Positions 25,961 through 34,474 of a stretch of 64,000 nt of DNA are shown piece by piece. How positions within the stretch are numbered: position 1 is the first letter of the stretch; every line of letters starts with the position of its first letter. A program made the position numbers and the translations under genes. Origin of the DNA: an uncultured Draconibacterium sp. Lineage in GTDB: Bacteria > Bacteroidota > Bacteroidia > Bacteroidales > Prolixibacteraceae. The stretch spans positions 289,001-353,000 of the forward strand of contig NZ_OY776414.1 in assembly GCF_963675585.1 (NCBI RefSeq), given 5' to 3'. A model generated the notes under the pieces. It was not told where the DNA came from, did no database searches, and was given only the letters and a program-made list of their open reading frames with translations.

Positions 25961-27268
25961 TTATAAGGATTCAAAATCTTCCGAAAAAAGCAGTATAGGG
26001 ATTGTATCGTACAATTGCGCATAATCAACAGAACCGCTGCCGGCAAACCGGTACGAAACACCTTTTATCGAACCATTTGAGTTTTGGTACGAGGTTTTGT
26101 ATATTTCTTCACCATTCAGAAAAACAGAAACCATTTTATTTTTGAATACCATTTTTACATCATTCCAATGGTTTAAATCTGTTCCAAAAACTGAAAGGTC
26201 GTTGTTTTTACCCGAGGTATATTCATCACCGAATTTCAAGTATAAGCTGCCAATACAGCCCGGATCGCAAAATTGCAGAAAGTGTCGTCCGAATTCGCCA
26301 AAAATTGAAATTTCACAAAACTGGCAGGTACGGCCTCCTTCATCCAGGCTGTTTTTTATTCGGGTTTCGAATGTGAAATTATCGCTGTCGCCATTAAAAT
26401 CGTCGTTTACATAGTAAAACGAAGTAAAGTGGTTGTTGTCTGCCAGGTCAACATTGTTGTTTTTTACCGTTTCAGGAGAAATGTACAAACGCCCTTCTGA
26501 ATTTTCATTGCCCTGAACATAAATCGGGATTAAATCGTTCATCGGATTATGGATAAGTTGCAACCAGCCGGAAGTGGTAATGTAAACCGGAATTTCTTTA
26601 ACCAGCTGATCGTTTATGAGTAGTTTTGCACGATGATAACCCGGGAAATAATACACCGAAGTAGAATATTTTTCGCCTTTTTTTATTTCTGCCCTGCGCC
26701 GCATATCCCACGATTGCTGAATAAATGCACTGTCGATGTCGTACATCGAAATGTCATAGTCAAATATTACCGTGTTTGGCACACCCTCGCTTACATTTTT
26801 TCGGCTCGAAAACCGGGCTTCGGAGTAACTCTGCGCCGTTTCACTATTTAAAATCAGAATTACAATAAGCAATGCAACCGCTCCGAAAATGGGTAAAAAC
26901 ACAAACTTTCTATTCAGTTTAAGTTCCTTTTTTAATCGTTTTGTACCAACTTCCTTCTCTTCCAAAAGCGGATTTTGTAATTTAAAATCGTACCAGTCTT
27001 TGTAATCTATTAGTTGAGCCAGCGCGTTTAGGGTGTTTTTTTGAGGAATATGCTGAAATTGTCTTTTCGAGATCCGTTTTAATGTGGAAACACTCAAACT
27101 AATCCCGGATTTCTCTTCAATCTGATTACTCAGATTTTCAAAGTCGCGTTGTTGCCAATATTCCGGATTTTTTAATTGCAACTGGGACGAGATTTGTTCG
27201 AGAATAATTCTGATGTACTCTTTTTCCTGACCGGTTTCGTTTTGCATGGTTTTTATTTTCTGAACCAT
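25961..27268 (-). CDS. Membrane-spanning protein with DNA-binding-like N terminus and lectin-like ectodomain
   Basis: 435 residues, or 428 from the second Met. The N-terminal ~100 residues resemble a recurrent Bacteroidota domain predicted to be helix-turn-helix-like (LSVSTLKRISKRQ, then TLNALAQLIDYKDWYDF). A basic linker (KRLKKELKLNRK) leads into one membrane helix (FVFLPIFGAVALLIVILIL, about 124-142). The outer part is beta-rich and ends in a concanavalin/LamG-like domain (NFTFETRIKNSLDEGG, LNHWNDVKMVFKNKMVSVFLNGEEI). It could be a membrane-tethered regulator that senses an external ligand, but that is inference. It is divergent from the lectin-fold gene at 27396. Confidence 0.6.
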   Translation of the reverse strand: MVQKIKTMQNETGQEKEYIRIILEQISSQLQLKNPEYWQQRDFENLSNQIEEKSGISLSVSTLKRISKRQFQHIPQKNTLNALAQLIDYKDWYDFKLQNPLLEEKEVGTKRLKKELKLNRKFVFLPIFGAVALLIVILILNSETAQSYSEARFSSRKNVSEGVPNTVIFDYDISMYDIDSAFIQQSWDMRRRAEIKKGEKYSTSVYYFPGYHRAKLLINDQLVKEIPVYITTSGWLQLIHNPMNDLIPIYVQGNENSEGRLYISPETVKNNNVDLADNNHFTSFYYVNDDFNGDSDNFTFETRIKNSLDEGGRTCQFCEISIFGEFGRHFLQFCDPGCIGSLYLKFGDEYTSGKNNDLSVFGTDLNHWNDVKMVFKNKMVSVFLNGEEIYKTSYQNSNGSIKGVSYRFAGSGSVDYAQLYDTIPILLFSEDFESL

Positions 27269-27395
27269 AAAAATAATAAGATCAACCGAAATTTACAGCC
27301 TGAATTCATTTTGACTTCATTTTGACCGCGTTTTGATCGCTGATATTCAGCAATATTACGGAAATTTGAAGGAGAAAATCAAAAATCAAAGAATC

Positions 27396-28484
27396 ATGAA
27401 AACAATATTCTTACTGTTTTTTTGCGGCTTTAGTATATCTGTTTGGGCTCAATCAACCACTAATTTGTCAGGTATCGAATGGCAATTGCAGGGAAAAGTC
27501 AAAAGCGAAAACTACAAAGGTCGCGAATGTCTGCGAACCGATGAAGGTGTTGCCATTGCACAAGATGTAAATTTTAAAAACGGAATTATTCAGTTTAATA
27601 TGTGCATACAAACGGGGCGTGGTTTTGCCGGAATAAGATTCAGGGGAGATGGGGCAGGGAATACCGAAGAGTTTTACATTCGGAAACATCAAAGCGGAAA
27701 TCCCGATGCGATGCAATACACACCGGTTTACAACGGGAATGCCGGTTGGCAACTGTATTACGGCGACGGTTATGGCGCGGTAAAAAAGCATGTTTTTGAT
27801 GAATGGTTCAGTGTAAAACTAGTGATATCAGGCAAAAAAGGAGAAGTTTACATTACCGATATGGAAAAACCTGTGCTTGTAATTCATGAACTTAAAATGA
27901 ATGAGAAAGCAGGAAAAGTAGCCTTTTACGGACCGGCACGTTTTGCCGATATTAAAGTAACTCCAATGAATTCGCCGGAATTGAGAGGAGCATTCAACGA
28001 AATTGTAAAAGCTGGCGAAGAGGTGATACAGAGTTACCAGGTTTCGGAGGTATTTGATGCCGAAAAGCTGCTGAATGAAAACCTGATGCCGGCAAATTTT
28101 TCCAATAAACTTGAATATAAAAAATGGGAGACAGAAGCCGATGGATTAATGAATATTTCCAGAACCGGGGTTTTGGGTGAGAAAAGGAATGCGGTGTTGT
28201 TGAAAATCACCATAGAGTCGGAAACCGATCTGGTTAAAATGATGAATTTTGGATTTAGCGATGTGGCCAAAATCTTCGTTAACGGAAAAGCGGTTTGGCT
28301 GGGCAACGATGTGTATCGAAGCCGCGATTACCGCTTTTTGGGAACCATGGGCTATTTCGATTCGGTGTATCTGGATCTGAAAAGCGGGAAAAATGAAGTG
28401 GTGGTAATGGTGGCTGAAAATTTTGGCGGTTGGGGATTTAAAGCCCGCTTCGAAAATATGAATGGCATTAAAGTAAATCAATAA
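27396..28484 (+). CDS. Exported lectin-fold (LamG/DUF1080-like) protein
   Basis: About 362 residues from the ATG at 27396; the earlier ATG at 27333 would bury the signal peptide MKTIFLLFFCGFSISVWAQ. The first half is a concanavalin-like domain (IIQFNMCIQTGRGFAGIRFRG, FYIRKHQSGNPDAMQYTP, YGPARFADIKV). The second half is beta-rich and ends FGGWGFKARFEN, resembling galactose-binding/jelly-roll domains. No enzyme motif seen. It is first in a run with a nitroreductase and a DsrE-like protein and divergent from the membrane-spanning gene at 25961-27268. Confidence 0.7.
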   Translation: MKTIFLLFFCGFSISVWAQSTTNLSGIEWQLQGKVKSENYKGRECLRTDEGVAIAQDVNFKNGIIQFNMCIQTGRGFAGIRFRGDGAGNTEEFYIRKHQSGNPDAMQYTPVYNGNAGWQLYYGDGYGAVKKHVFDEWFSVKLVISGKKGEVYITDMEKPVLVIHELKMNEKAGKVAFYGPARFADIKVTPMNSPELRGAFNEIVKAGEEVIQSYQVSEVFDAEKLLNENLMPANFSNKLEYKKWETEADGLMNISRTGVLGEKRNAVLLKITIESETDLVKMMNFGFSDVAKIFVNGKAVWLGNDVYRSRDYRFLGTMGYFDSVYLDLKSGKNEVVVMVAENFGGWGFKARFENMNGIKVNQ

Positions 28485-28518
28485 ATCATCCACAAAATAA
28501 CCTTTAAAATTTTAAACA

Positions 28519-29202
28519 ATGAACAGAAGAAACAGTTTGAAAACCGGTGCTGCTTTGGTTACCGGGTTAACACTCATTCCGGTATTGAATTCAGCCGGAA
28601 AAAGTTTGGCCAATCCCGAAGAGTCGTTTTGGGAAGTAATTAAAACCCGGCGTTCGGTGAGAGCATTTCAACCCGATCCGGTTCCGGAAGAAGACATTCG
28701 TAAAATTATTGATGCCGCCCGAATGGCTCCAACATCCGGAAATCAGCAACCCTGGAAATTTCTGGTAATTACCGATCCTAAAAAAATTGAGGCTTTAAAA
28801 ACTGAGAAACTCAAAGAAACGGAAGTTTACTTTCGGGATACAAAGAAATTAGAAGGAGAAGAGTTGAAGACGCAAATGAAACAAGCTGACGAACGTTTAG
28901 GCAAGGGCTATTTGTCGGCACCTGCATTAATCGTGGTTTTAACCGATAACAACAGTGCTTATCCCGGCTACAATCATTGGGACGGGCCACTGGCTGCAGG
29001 CTATCTGATGTTGGCCGCGCGGGCACTTGGTTATGGCACCGTTCATATTACCGATTCATTTTCTGAAGAACTGACAAAACGTGTATTTGAAATTCCCGAC
29101 CGATACTCACGGGTTTGTATTACTCCGCTTGGCGTGCCAAAAGAGTGGCCCGAAAAGGAGAAAAAAGCATTGGACGAATTTATTGTAAACGAAAAATTTT
29201 AA
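28519..29202 (+). CDS. Exported nitroreductase-family protein (Tat signal)
   Basis: 227 residues. The N terminus MNRRNSLKTGAALVTGLTL resembles a twin-arginine signal, so the enzyme may be folded with its FMN before export. The nitroreductase domain follows: TRRSVRAFQPDPVPEE, ARMAPTSGNQQPWKF (FMN phosphate site), and HWDGPLAAGYLMLAARALGYGT. The natural substrate is unknown. It lies 34 bases after the lectin-fold gene and 20 bases before the DsrE-like gene. Confidence 0.85.
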   Translation: MNRRNSLKTGAALVTGLTLIPVLNSAGKSLANPEESFWEVIKTRRSVRAFQPDPVPEEDIRKIIDAARMAPTSGNQQPWKFLVITDPKKIEALKTEKLKETEVYFRDTKKLEGEELKTQMKQADERLGKGYLSAPALIVVLTDNNSAYPGYNHWDGPLAAGYLMLAARALGYGTVHITDSFSEELTKRVFEIPDRYSRVCITPLGVPKEWPEKEKKALDEFIVNEKF

Positions 29203-29222
29203 TCATTCTAAAATTCAAAAAC

Positions 29223-29669
29223 ATGAAATCAAAAATCTTAATTTTAATTGTGATGATCATCGGATTTGGCATCATCTCTGAACGTGGATCAGCACAAATG
29301 GAACCGGCGATGCCAGCGAGTGAAGAAATTTCTGCATCAGAAAAACTGGTAGTACTTTGGACCAGCGGTGACAAAGAAGTGGCTGAAAAAATGGTACTGA
29401 TGTACACCTTCAATTCAAAACGTTTCGATTGGTGGAAAGACATTACTCTGGTGGTGTGGGGGCCTTCGCAAAAAGTGCTGGTCGAAAACAAAGACATGCA
29501 GGATTATGTGAAAAAAATTATGGAGCAGGGGACTGCCGTAAAAGCCTGCAAGGGCTGTTCCGATATGTACGGTGTTTCAGATAAGCTGGAACAACTGGGC
29601 GTTGAAGTAAAATACATGGGCGAACTAACCGATTATTTAAAGGAAGGACGGCATGTTTTAACCTTATAA
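29223..29669 (+). CDS. Exported DsrE-like protein
   Basis: 148 residues from the ATG at 29223 (longer in-frame starts overlap the nitroreductase gene). Signal peptide KSKILILIVMIIGFGIISERGSAQ, then a DsrE/DsrF-like domain: KLVVLWTSGDKEVAEKMVLMY, ITLVVWGPSQKVLVEN, and the cysteine pair in KACKGCSDMYG. Proteins of this fold handle sulfur or persulfide; here it is outside the cytoplasm and partners a Tat nitroreductase, suggesting an extracytoplasmic redox role. That role is inference. Confidence 0.75.
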   Translation: MKSKILILIVMIIGFGIISERGSAQMEPAMPASEEISASEKLVVLWTSGDKEVAEKMVLMYTFNSKRFDWWKDITLVVWGPSQKVLVENKDMQDYVKKIMEQGTAVKACKGCSDMYGVSDKLEQLGVEVKYMGELTDYLKEGRHVLTL

Positions 29670-29697
29670 TCGATTTTAACAATACAATATTTGAATA

Positions 29698-29738
29698 GAC
29701 CTTTAAGGATTTTGGAACCTTGAAGGTCTTTTCATTTT
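29698..29738 (+). terminator. Probable terminator
   Basis: GACCTTTAAGG and CCTTGAAGGTC form an 11-bp stem (one G-U pair) around a 9-base loop, followed by TTTTCATTTTG. It closes the lectin-nitroreductase-DsrE unit. Confidence 0.7.
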
Positions 29739-30177
29739 GTTTAATATACAGTAATTTTAACTCTTGTAAAATTTTAGTTCACACACGGTTGTATCGTATG
29801 TTTTTATAATAGGCAGCAAACTTTGCTTAGACCAAATGCGTCTACAAATACTCCTAATTAATCCTGTTACTAAACATTAGCCCAAATAATTGCTTTTTGT
29901 ACAACCCTTTTTTACCTTTAAACAGCTTTTATAATAATCTTAAAACCAAAAATGAATACCTCATAATACGCAAAGATCTAAATAAACAGTTTGGACAATT
30001 ACCTCAAAACAGTCGCAAATCCTAATTTGGTTAGCAACAGGATCCGATCTTTTTAAGGTGCTTTTGCATAATACTTTTTAAAGTACTCCACTTTAATAAT
30101 TCTGTTACTGAATAAAACTTAGTACTACAGTATTACTTTTTATATTGAATGAAGCTTAAAGTGAAAACGAAGTGTAA
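29739..30177. other. Gene-free gap of about 440 bases
   Basis: AT-rich, stop-dense in all frames. It contains a few short inverted repeats such as TACTTT/AAAGTA near 30070 but nothing I can name. No tRNA-like cloverleaf or clear promoter. Confidence 0.5.
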
Positions 30178-30198
30178 ATGACAAGGAAAATTCTAAAA

Positions 30199-30888
30199 AT
30201 GACAAGTTTAAAAATTCTATTTGTTTTAATGCTTTGTGTATTAAGTAGTTTTGCACAGAAAGCAGTTGGTTCAGGATTTGAAAATGTGCCACGGAGTGAT
30301 GAAAGTTACAAGGCCGAAAAATCTTTATCAATAGCACTAAATTTGGCCCATTATTTCCCGACAGAGGAGGCAGAACAGTTAAACTTAAAAAGTTCGTTGT
30401 TTAATCTAGGAATAGAATCATTATTCTCTGTTGGTTTGAAAGCTAATTTGATTTTCTCAACCGGGCTAAATCTTCAATCCGGTAAAATTAGCCGTTCCAA
30501 TCAGTACAAAGAGCGAATTAAATTCACTGAATTGAGCATTCCGTTTTTAATCACAAAACCTGTTTTTGAAAACACAGTGGATGGCATTTTTATTTCGTCA
30601 GGAGTTTATCTTGGACAATATGTACAGTCAATATTGGAAACTAAAAGTGTTATGATAGATCAGAACTCTGAGTGGCACGAATTATCCCCTGAATATATTG
30701 ACAGCTATACCGATAACAATTTACTAGCTGACTTTTATTTGGGAATTGCATACCAGAATAAAGCTGTGAGAACAAACCATTTCCGATTCGAATTATTTAC
30801 AAAATATAAATTGAAAGAGCATTGGATTAACGAAAACATTTCGCGATGGGTACTTGGTGCCAAAATCGTATATTCTTTAAAAATATAA
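30199..30888 (+). CDS. Outer-membrane beta-barrel-like protein (hypothetical)
   Basis: About 229 residues from the ATG at 30199 (an in-frame ATG at 30178 adds seven residues). Signal peptide SLKILFVLMLCVLSSFAQ, then alternating beta-strand patterns (IALNLAHYF, SLFSVGLKANLIFSTGLNLQSG, ISSGVYLGQY, FRFELFTKYKL) and a final strand ending VLGAKIVYSLKI. This fits a small barrel of the PorT or OmpW-like kind. Single gene between two gaps. Function unknown. Confidence 0.6.
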   Translation: MTSLKILFVLMLCVLSSFAQKAVGSGFENVPRSDESYKAEKSLSIALNLAHYFPTEEAEQLNLKSSLFNLGIESLFSVGLKANLIFSTGLNLQSGKISRSNQYKERIKFTELSIPFLITKPVFENTVDGIFISSGVYLGQYVQSILETKSVMIDQNSEWHELSPEYIDSYTDNNLLADFYLGIAYQNKAVRTNHFRFELFTKYKLKEHWINENISRWVLGAKIVYSLKI

Positions 30889-31028
30889 AGGGGTATTACT
30901 TTTAATACTGGCTTTTACAAATTTGTAAAGCAAGGTTTAATAAAAAGGAATGTGCTAGAATCGCGGACTAGTCAAAGGATTTCATTTATGTTCGTTTAAA
31001 CGTGTAATAATCTACGATTATTAACTAA

Positions 31029-31069
31029 AAAAGACTGCATTGCTATTCCAATGCAGTCTTTCTTTTTTT
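31029..31069. terminator. Bidirectional terminator
   Basis: AAAGACTGCATTG (31030-31042) pairs with CAATGCAGTCTTT (31049-31061) around CTATTC, with As before and Ts after. It can stop the barrel gene on plus and the nitroreductase on minus. Confidence 0.88.
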
Positions 31070-31083
31070 GCGAATCACTTTGT

Positions 31084-31716
31084 TTAGTATTCCAGAACAA
31101 ATTCTTCTTTTGGATTACGTACTTTTTTCATGGGCGCTAACCAGTCGCCGCTGTCATCGCGATAACCCAATGGAAGCATGGTAACACTTCTTAACCCTTT
31201 CGATTTTAAATCAAGCAACTCGTCCAACTCATCGGTTGAGAATCCTTCCATTGGAGTACAGTCTACCTTTTGTTCGGCTGCCTGCGCTATGGCCAATCCA
31301 AAGCCAATGTAAGCCTGACGGGCCGTGTGTACAAAATTTTGTTCCGAAGTTTGTGGTAGATACATTGCTTTTAGTTTATCGGTGTACGAAGCAAAACGGC
31401 CACGAGGCAATCCGCGTTCATCAGTAGTTAAATTATAAATCTGATCAATTCGTTCTTCGGTGTACCTGTCCCAGGCAGCAAAAACCAACAGATGCGAACA
31501 ATCTGCAACTATTTCCTGTCCCCAGGCAATCGGAACTATTTTCTTTTTTAAATCCTGATTGCTTATAACAATTACGCGAAATTGCTGCAAGCCTGATGAG
31601 GTTGGTGCCAGTCGTGCTGCCTCTACAATTTTATCTACATCTTCCTGCGCCACTTTTCGGGTAGGATCGTACTTTTTTGTGGCATAGCGCCAATTTAGAT
31701 TTTCCAGTAATGACAT
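31084..31716 (-). CDS. NAD(P)H-dependent nitroreductase
   Basis: 210 residues, cytosolic, NfsB-like. FMN-contacting NWRYATKKYDPTRKV at the N terminus, ARLAPTSSGLQQFRV, TARQAYIGFGLAIAQAAEQKVDCTPMEGF, and PLGYRDDSGDWLAPMKKVR. It likely reduces quinones or nitro compounds. The MarR-type regulator gene lies 34 bases upstream on the same strand, so the pair is probably one unit under the regulator's control. Confidence 0.92.
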   Translation of the reverse strand: MSLLENLNWRYATKKYDPTRKVAQEDVDKIVEAARLAPTSSGLQQFRVIVISNQDLKKKIVPIAWGQEIVADCSHLLVFAAWDRYTEERIDQIYNLTTDERGLPRGRFASYTDKLKAMYLPQTSEQNFVHTARQAYIGFGLAIAQAAEQKVDCTPMEGFSTDELDELLDLKSKGLRSVTMLPLGYRDDSGDWLAPMKKVRNPKEEFVLEY

Positions 31717-31750
31717 TGTTTCTATTTTTATGACTTTAATATTTTGAACC

Positions 31751-32176
31751 TTATTTGGTTCGATCTAGTATTTTTAAAACGATTGCTTTTAGCTGCGCCA
31801 GGTCTTCAGGTGTTACTCCCATCGACTCTACAACTTTTTGCGGTACTTTTTCAGCCTGATGTTTTAGTTGTTTTCCGCTTTCTGTTAACGAGATTTCCAC
31901 AACACGTTCGTCGCAACTTTTTCGTTTGCGCGAAATAAAACCTTTGGCTGCCAAACGTTTCAATAATGGAGTTGTGGTTCCGTTGTCCAGATTTAGTTTA
32001 TCACCAATTTGATTTACCGTTTGTGGCTCTTCTTCCCACAAAACCATCATAGCAAGGTATTGCGGATAGGTAATGTCAATTTCATCCAGAAAAGGGCGGT
32101 AATGTTTTACAATTTCTCTCGATAAAGCATAGATCGGAAAACATACCTGACTTTTTAATTTTAACTCATCATCCAT
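31751..32176 (-). CDS. MarR-family regulator, OhrR-like
   Basis: 141 residues. MarR winged-helix domain with NQIGDKLNLDNGTTTPLLKRLAAKGFISRKRK as recognition helix and wing. The N terminus VCFPIYALSRE places Cys12 where peroxide-sensing OhrR proteins have their reactive cysteine, so a redox sensor is likely. The neighbouring nitroreductase is the evident target. No Ohr peroxidase is in the window. Confidence 0.88.
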   Translation of the reverse strand: MDDELKLKSQVCFPIYALSREIVKHYRPFLDEIDITYPQYLAMMVLWEEEPQTVNQIGDKLNLDNGTTTPLLKRLAAKGFISRKRKSCDERVVEISLTESGKQLKHQAEKVPQKVVESMGVTPEDLAQLKAIVLKILDRTK

Positions 32177-32200
32177 ATCGAAATTTTTACTTTACAAAAG

Positions 32201-32243
32201 TAGTGCAAAATTATATTGTGGACGATATAGTAGTGTAAAATGT
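32201..32243 (-). promoter_or_regulatory. marR promoter and candidate operator
   Basis: CAAAATTA at 32206-32213 is TAATTTTG on the minus strand, the -7 element. The palindrome TATAT-N8-ATATA (32212-32229) overlaps the spacer and is a candidate MarR operator for autoregulation. A TAGTGYAAAAT unit also occurs twice, 30 bases apart (32201 and 32231). Confidence 0.5.
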
Positions 32244-32326
32244 AAAAAAGTAGCTTATTTTTAACTTTAACGAAAGATTTGTAATGATTTTATGGTGTAT
32301 GAATTTGGTTTGGGTTGAGTCTGGTC

Positions 32327-32728
32327 TTATTTTATGATTGTTCCTTTGGCTCCCCACCAATAAAAGGCATTCATTTTTAATCGGTTTGTTTTTACGCTCG
32401 GATCTTCGCCCTCCAGTTTTAATGCGTCTTCTACAGTCTCCACATCAAAAATCAGCAAGCCCCGGTGTTCTCCTCCGCCTTCAAATGGACCGGCAACAAT
32501 CAGTTTTCCACTCTCTGCCAATTTGTTTAAGTGTGCAAGATGCATTTCCTGAAAATGCGCTGCTTCTGTTGAATCTTTACTTTTTGTTGTTCCACTCTCG
32601 AGCAGCATAAATACATATCGTTTCATGGTGTAAGTGGTGTCTCCTTCGGTATATGAAAATTCGCGTTGGTCTTGTGCCGAAACGGAAAAGGCAAAAGCTA
32701 AAAACAAAAAGGCAAAAACAAGTTTCAT
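32327..32728 (-). CDS. Exported YciI-like protein
   Basis: 133 residues. Signal peptide KLVFAFLFLAFAFSVSAQ, then a YCII domain: RYVFMLLESG, HLAHLNKLAESGKLIVAGPFEGGGEHRGLLIFD, EDALKLEGEDPSVKTNRLKM. YCII domains are ferredoxin-like and usually cytosolic; export is a Bacteroidota variant. Enzymatic activity is unproven. Confidence 0.85.
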   Translation of the reverse strand: MKLVFAFLFLAFAFSVSAQDQREFSYTEGDTTYTMKRYVFMLLESGTTKSKDSTEAAHFQEMHLAHLNKLAESGKLIVAGPFEGGGEHRGLLIFDVETVEDALKLEGEDPSVKTNRLKMNAFYWWGAKGTIIK

Positions 32729-32732
32729 AATA

Positions 32733-32847
32733 AATTGATAAATGGTTAAACTGTTAAATTGTTAAATGGTCAAATTAATAAATTGATAAATTGTATTGTT
32801 TACTATACTAACCAAACCCTGAACCCTGAACTCTGAACTCTCTGACA
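32733..32847. repeat. Short AT-rich and 7-base CTGAACT repeats
   Basis: An AT-rich part with TTAAAT/TGATAAAT units (32733-32794) and then CTGAACC, CTGAACT, CTGAACT in tandem (32819-32839). The 7-base unit recurs inverted at 56726-56752. Confidence 0.65.
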
Positions 32848-32849
32848 GA

Positions 32850-33446
32850 CTAGTCTTTCAACTGGTCTTTAAATATCTTTCTAAACTTCTCCACTTTTGG
32901 AGCCACCACAAACTGGCAGTAACCCTGCGATTTGTTTCGTGCAAAATAGTTGATGTGATAATCTTCAGCAACATAAAATTTATCGAAAGCGGTTACTTCG
33001 GTAACAATCGGATCGTCATACACTTTTTCTTCACTAAACAGCCGGATTACATTTTTAGCTACTTCTTTTTGTTTTTCTGAGTGATAGAAAATGGCCGAAC
33101 GGTATTGTGTCCCAACATCGTTTCCCTGGCGGTTTAGCGTTGTCGGATCATGTGTCATAAAAAATACTTCAAGTATCTGGCTGAAACTTACCACTTCCGG
33201 ATCGAAGGTGATTTGCACTACTTCGGCATGCCCTGTTGTTCCGGTACAAACAGCTTTGTAATCCGGATTTTCAACATAACCGCCACTGTAACCGGGTTTA
33301 ACATCAACTACTCCTTTAAGTTCCAGGTACACCGCTTCGGTACACCAAAAGCATCCACCGCCAAGTGTTGCTTTTTCCAAATCTTTACTCATAATTGTGT
33401 TCGAATAAATTAGAAATAGGATTAATGCCAGCGTTTTTGTTTTCAT
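32850..33446 (-). CDS. msrA: Exported peptide methionine sulfoxide reductase A
   Basis: 198 residues. N-terminal hydrophobic signal (KTKTLALILFLIYSNTIM), then the MsrA core GGGCFWCTEAVY with catalytic Cys32, GYSGGYVENPDY, TGHAEVVQITFDP, and DPTTLNRQGNDVGTQYRSAIF. It repairs S-methionine sulfoxide in exported proteins. The start overlaps the end of the upstream small membrane gene by 4 bases (ATGA), which indicates translational coupling. Confidence 0.95.
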   Translation of the reverse strand: MKTKTLALILFLIYSNTIMSKDLEKATLGGGCFWCTEAVYLELKGVVDVKPGYSGGYVENPDYKAVCTGTTGHAEVVQITFDPEVVSFSQILEVFFMTHDPTTLNRQGNDVGTQYRSAIFYHSEKQKEVAKNVIRLFSEEKVYDDPIVTEVTAFDKFYVAEDYHINYFARNKSQGYCQFVVAPKVEKFRKIFKDQLKD

Positions 33447-33739
33447 GATCTTTTGAATTTAAACCTGCTCAACATTTTCTTTTCGAAGGCTAAAGCAAAT
33501 TTGTACTGTCCAAACAAGGTGCCTACAATCATAAAAAGGATTTGGTAGGCCGGAACAACAATTAAAATGTACAATGGCACTTTAATCCAATAGCTTGTGT
33601 CGGCATTTATGTCTAAAAGGTAAAACACACCTTTTCGAACATAAAGGGCAGTTCTGCCTGTAACTGAAAAAATGATCAGAATGATTACCAGTTGAAAGTT
33701 ACTTTTTATGTCCCATTTTTCTTTAAAACGCTCCAGCAT
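33443..33739 (-). CDS. Small membrane protein (DUF6787-like)
   Basis: 98 residues with two membrane helices (FQLVIILIIFSVTGRTALYV and VPLYILIVVPAYQILFMIVGTLFG) and a basic C terminus (FEKKMLSRFKFKRS). It resembles the Bacteroidota DUF6787 family as I remember it, an assignment I cannot verify here. Coupled to msrA by a 4-base overlap. Confidence 0.65.
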   Translation of the reverse strand: MLERFKEKWDIKSNFQLVIILIIFSVTGRTALYVRKGVFYLLDINADTSYWIKVPLYILIVVPAYQILFMIVGTLFGQYKFALAFEKKMLSRFKFKRS

Positions 33740-33794
33740 ATTATTTGCTTTTTATAGAAGTAACAAAAGAGTGTAAAGTATGTTTTCAGGAAAA

Positions 33795-34370
33795 TTAAAA
33801 TGCGTGGGTTTGGTAAATTATGTATCCGTAAACTGCAAACCGAAGGAGGCGAAACAGCGCGTATTTTAAGTAGCGTTTGGATGGGTATCCGGCCGAACCA
33901 ACCAGTAAACTAACTGCCGACCACGGAACGGGAGTTAAGGCGGCAACAATTATTAAAAACAATCCGTACTTTTTTAGCTGGGGCCACCATTCTTTCAGCA
34001 TCGTTTTTCGGAAATACCGAAACGATGAACGTTTGTGTATAAAACCGCCAATTAAAAAAGTAAGATAACCCATTGCATACGAAACGGCAGCAAAAAAAGC
34101 AAGGTTCAGAAAATAATGGGAAAGTGTATCTTTATTTATGGCCCAAATCATAAACATTTCGGGAGGGAAAATCCCAAAGAAAAATTCGGATAAACAATAT
34201 ACGAGGTACACCCAAAACGGGCGGGCGTAAATTTTTTCAATCCAGGCATCAGGCGCACGTGACAATATAAGCTCCTTAAACAGAAAATAAGCAGCCAGCA
34301 TAAGTAAAAGCCAGGCCATTCCCTTGAGGCCGTTTTTTACTAAAAATTGCATGCGTGGACTAAGTTTCAT
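33795..34370 (-). CDS. VTT/DedA-like membrane protein
   Basis: About 191 residues from the ATG at 34370 (an upstream in-frame ATG at 34406 adds 12). Several membrane helices, with the SNARE-assoc/VTT-type re-entrant patterns FFFGIFPPEMFMIWA and AALTPVPWSAVSLLVGSAGYPSKRYLKYAL. DedA-like proteins help translocate lipid carriers or influence proton gradients; whether this divergent member does so is not known. Confidence 0.65.
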   Translation of the reverse strand: MKLSPRMQFLVKNGLKGMAWLLLMLAAYFLFKELILSRAPDAWIEKIYARPFWVYLVYCLSEFFFGIFPPEMFMIWAINKDTLSHYFLNLAFFAAVSYAMGYLTFLIGGFIHKRSSFRYFRKTMLKEWWPQLKKYGLFLIIVAALTPVPWSAVSLLVGSAGYPSKRYLKYALFRLLRFAVYGYIIYQTHAF

Positions 34371-34474
34371 AACTGTTTTCTGATTGAAAAATTGAAAATA
34401 CAACAAATTTTGAGATAGAGGATTGCTTCGGAGAAAAATAGCAAAATATACACAGTAACAACTGCCTAAAAAGC

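Noticed and set aside
29739-30177. Possible small RNA or tRNA in the 440-base gap
   Set aside because: No cloverleaf, no promoter-terminator pair and no conserved RNA motif could be seen.
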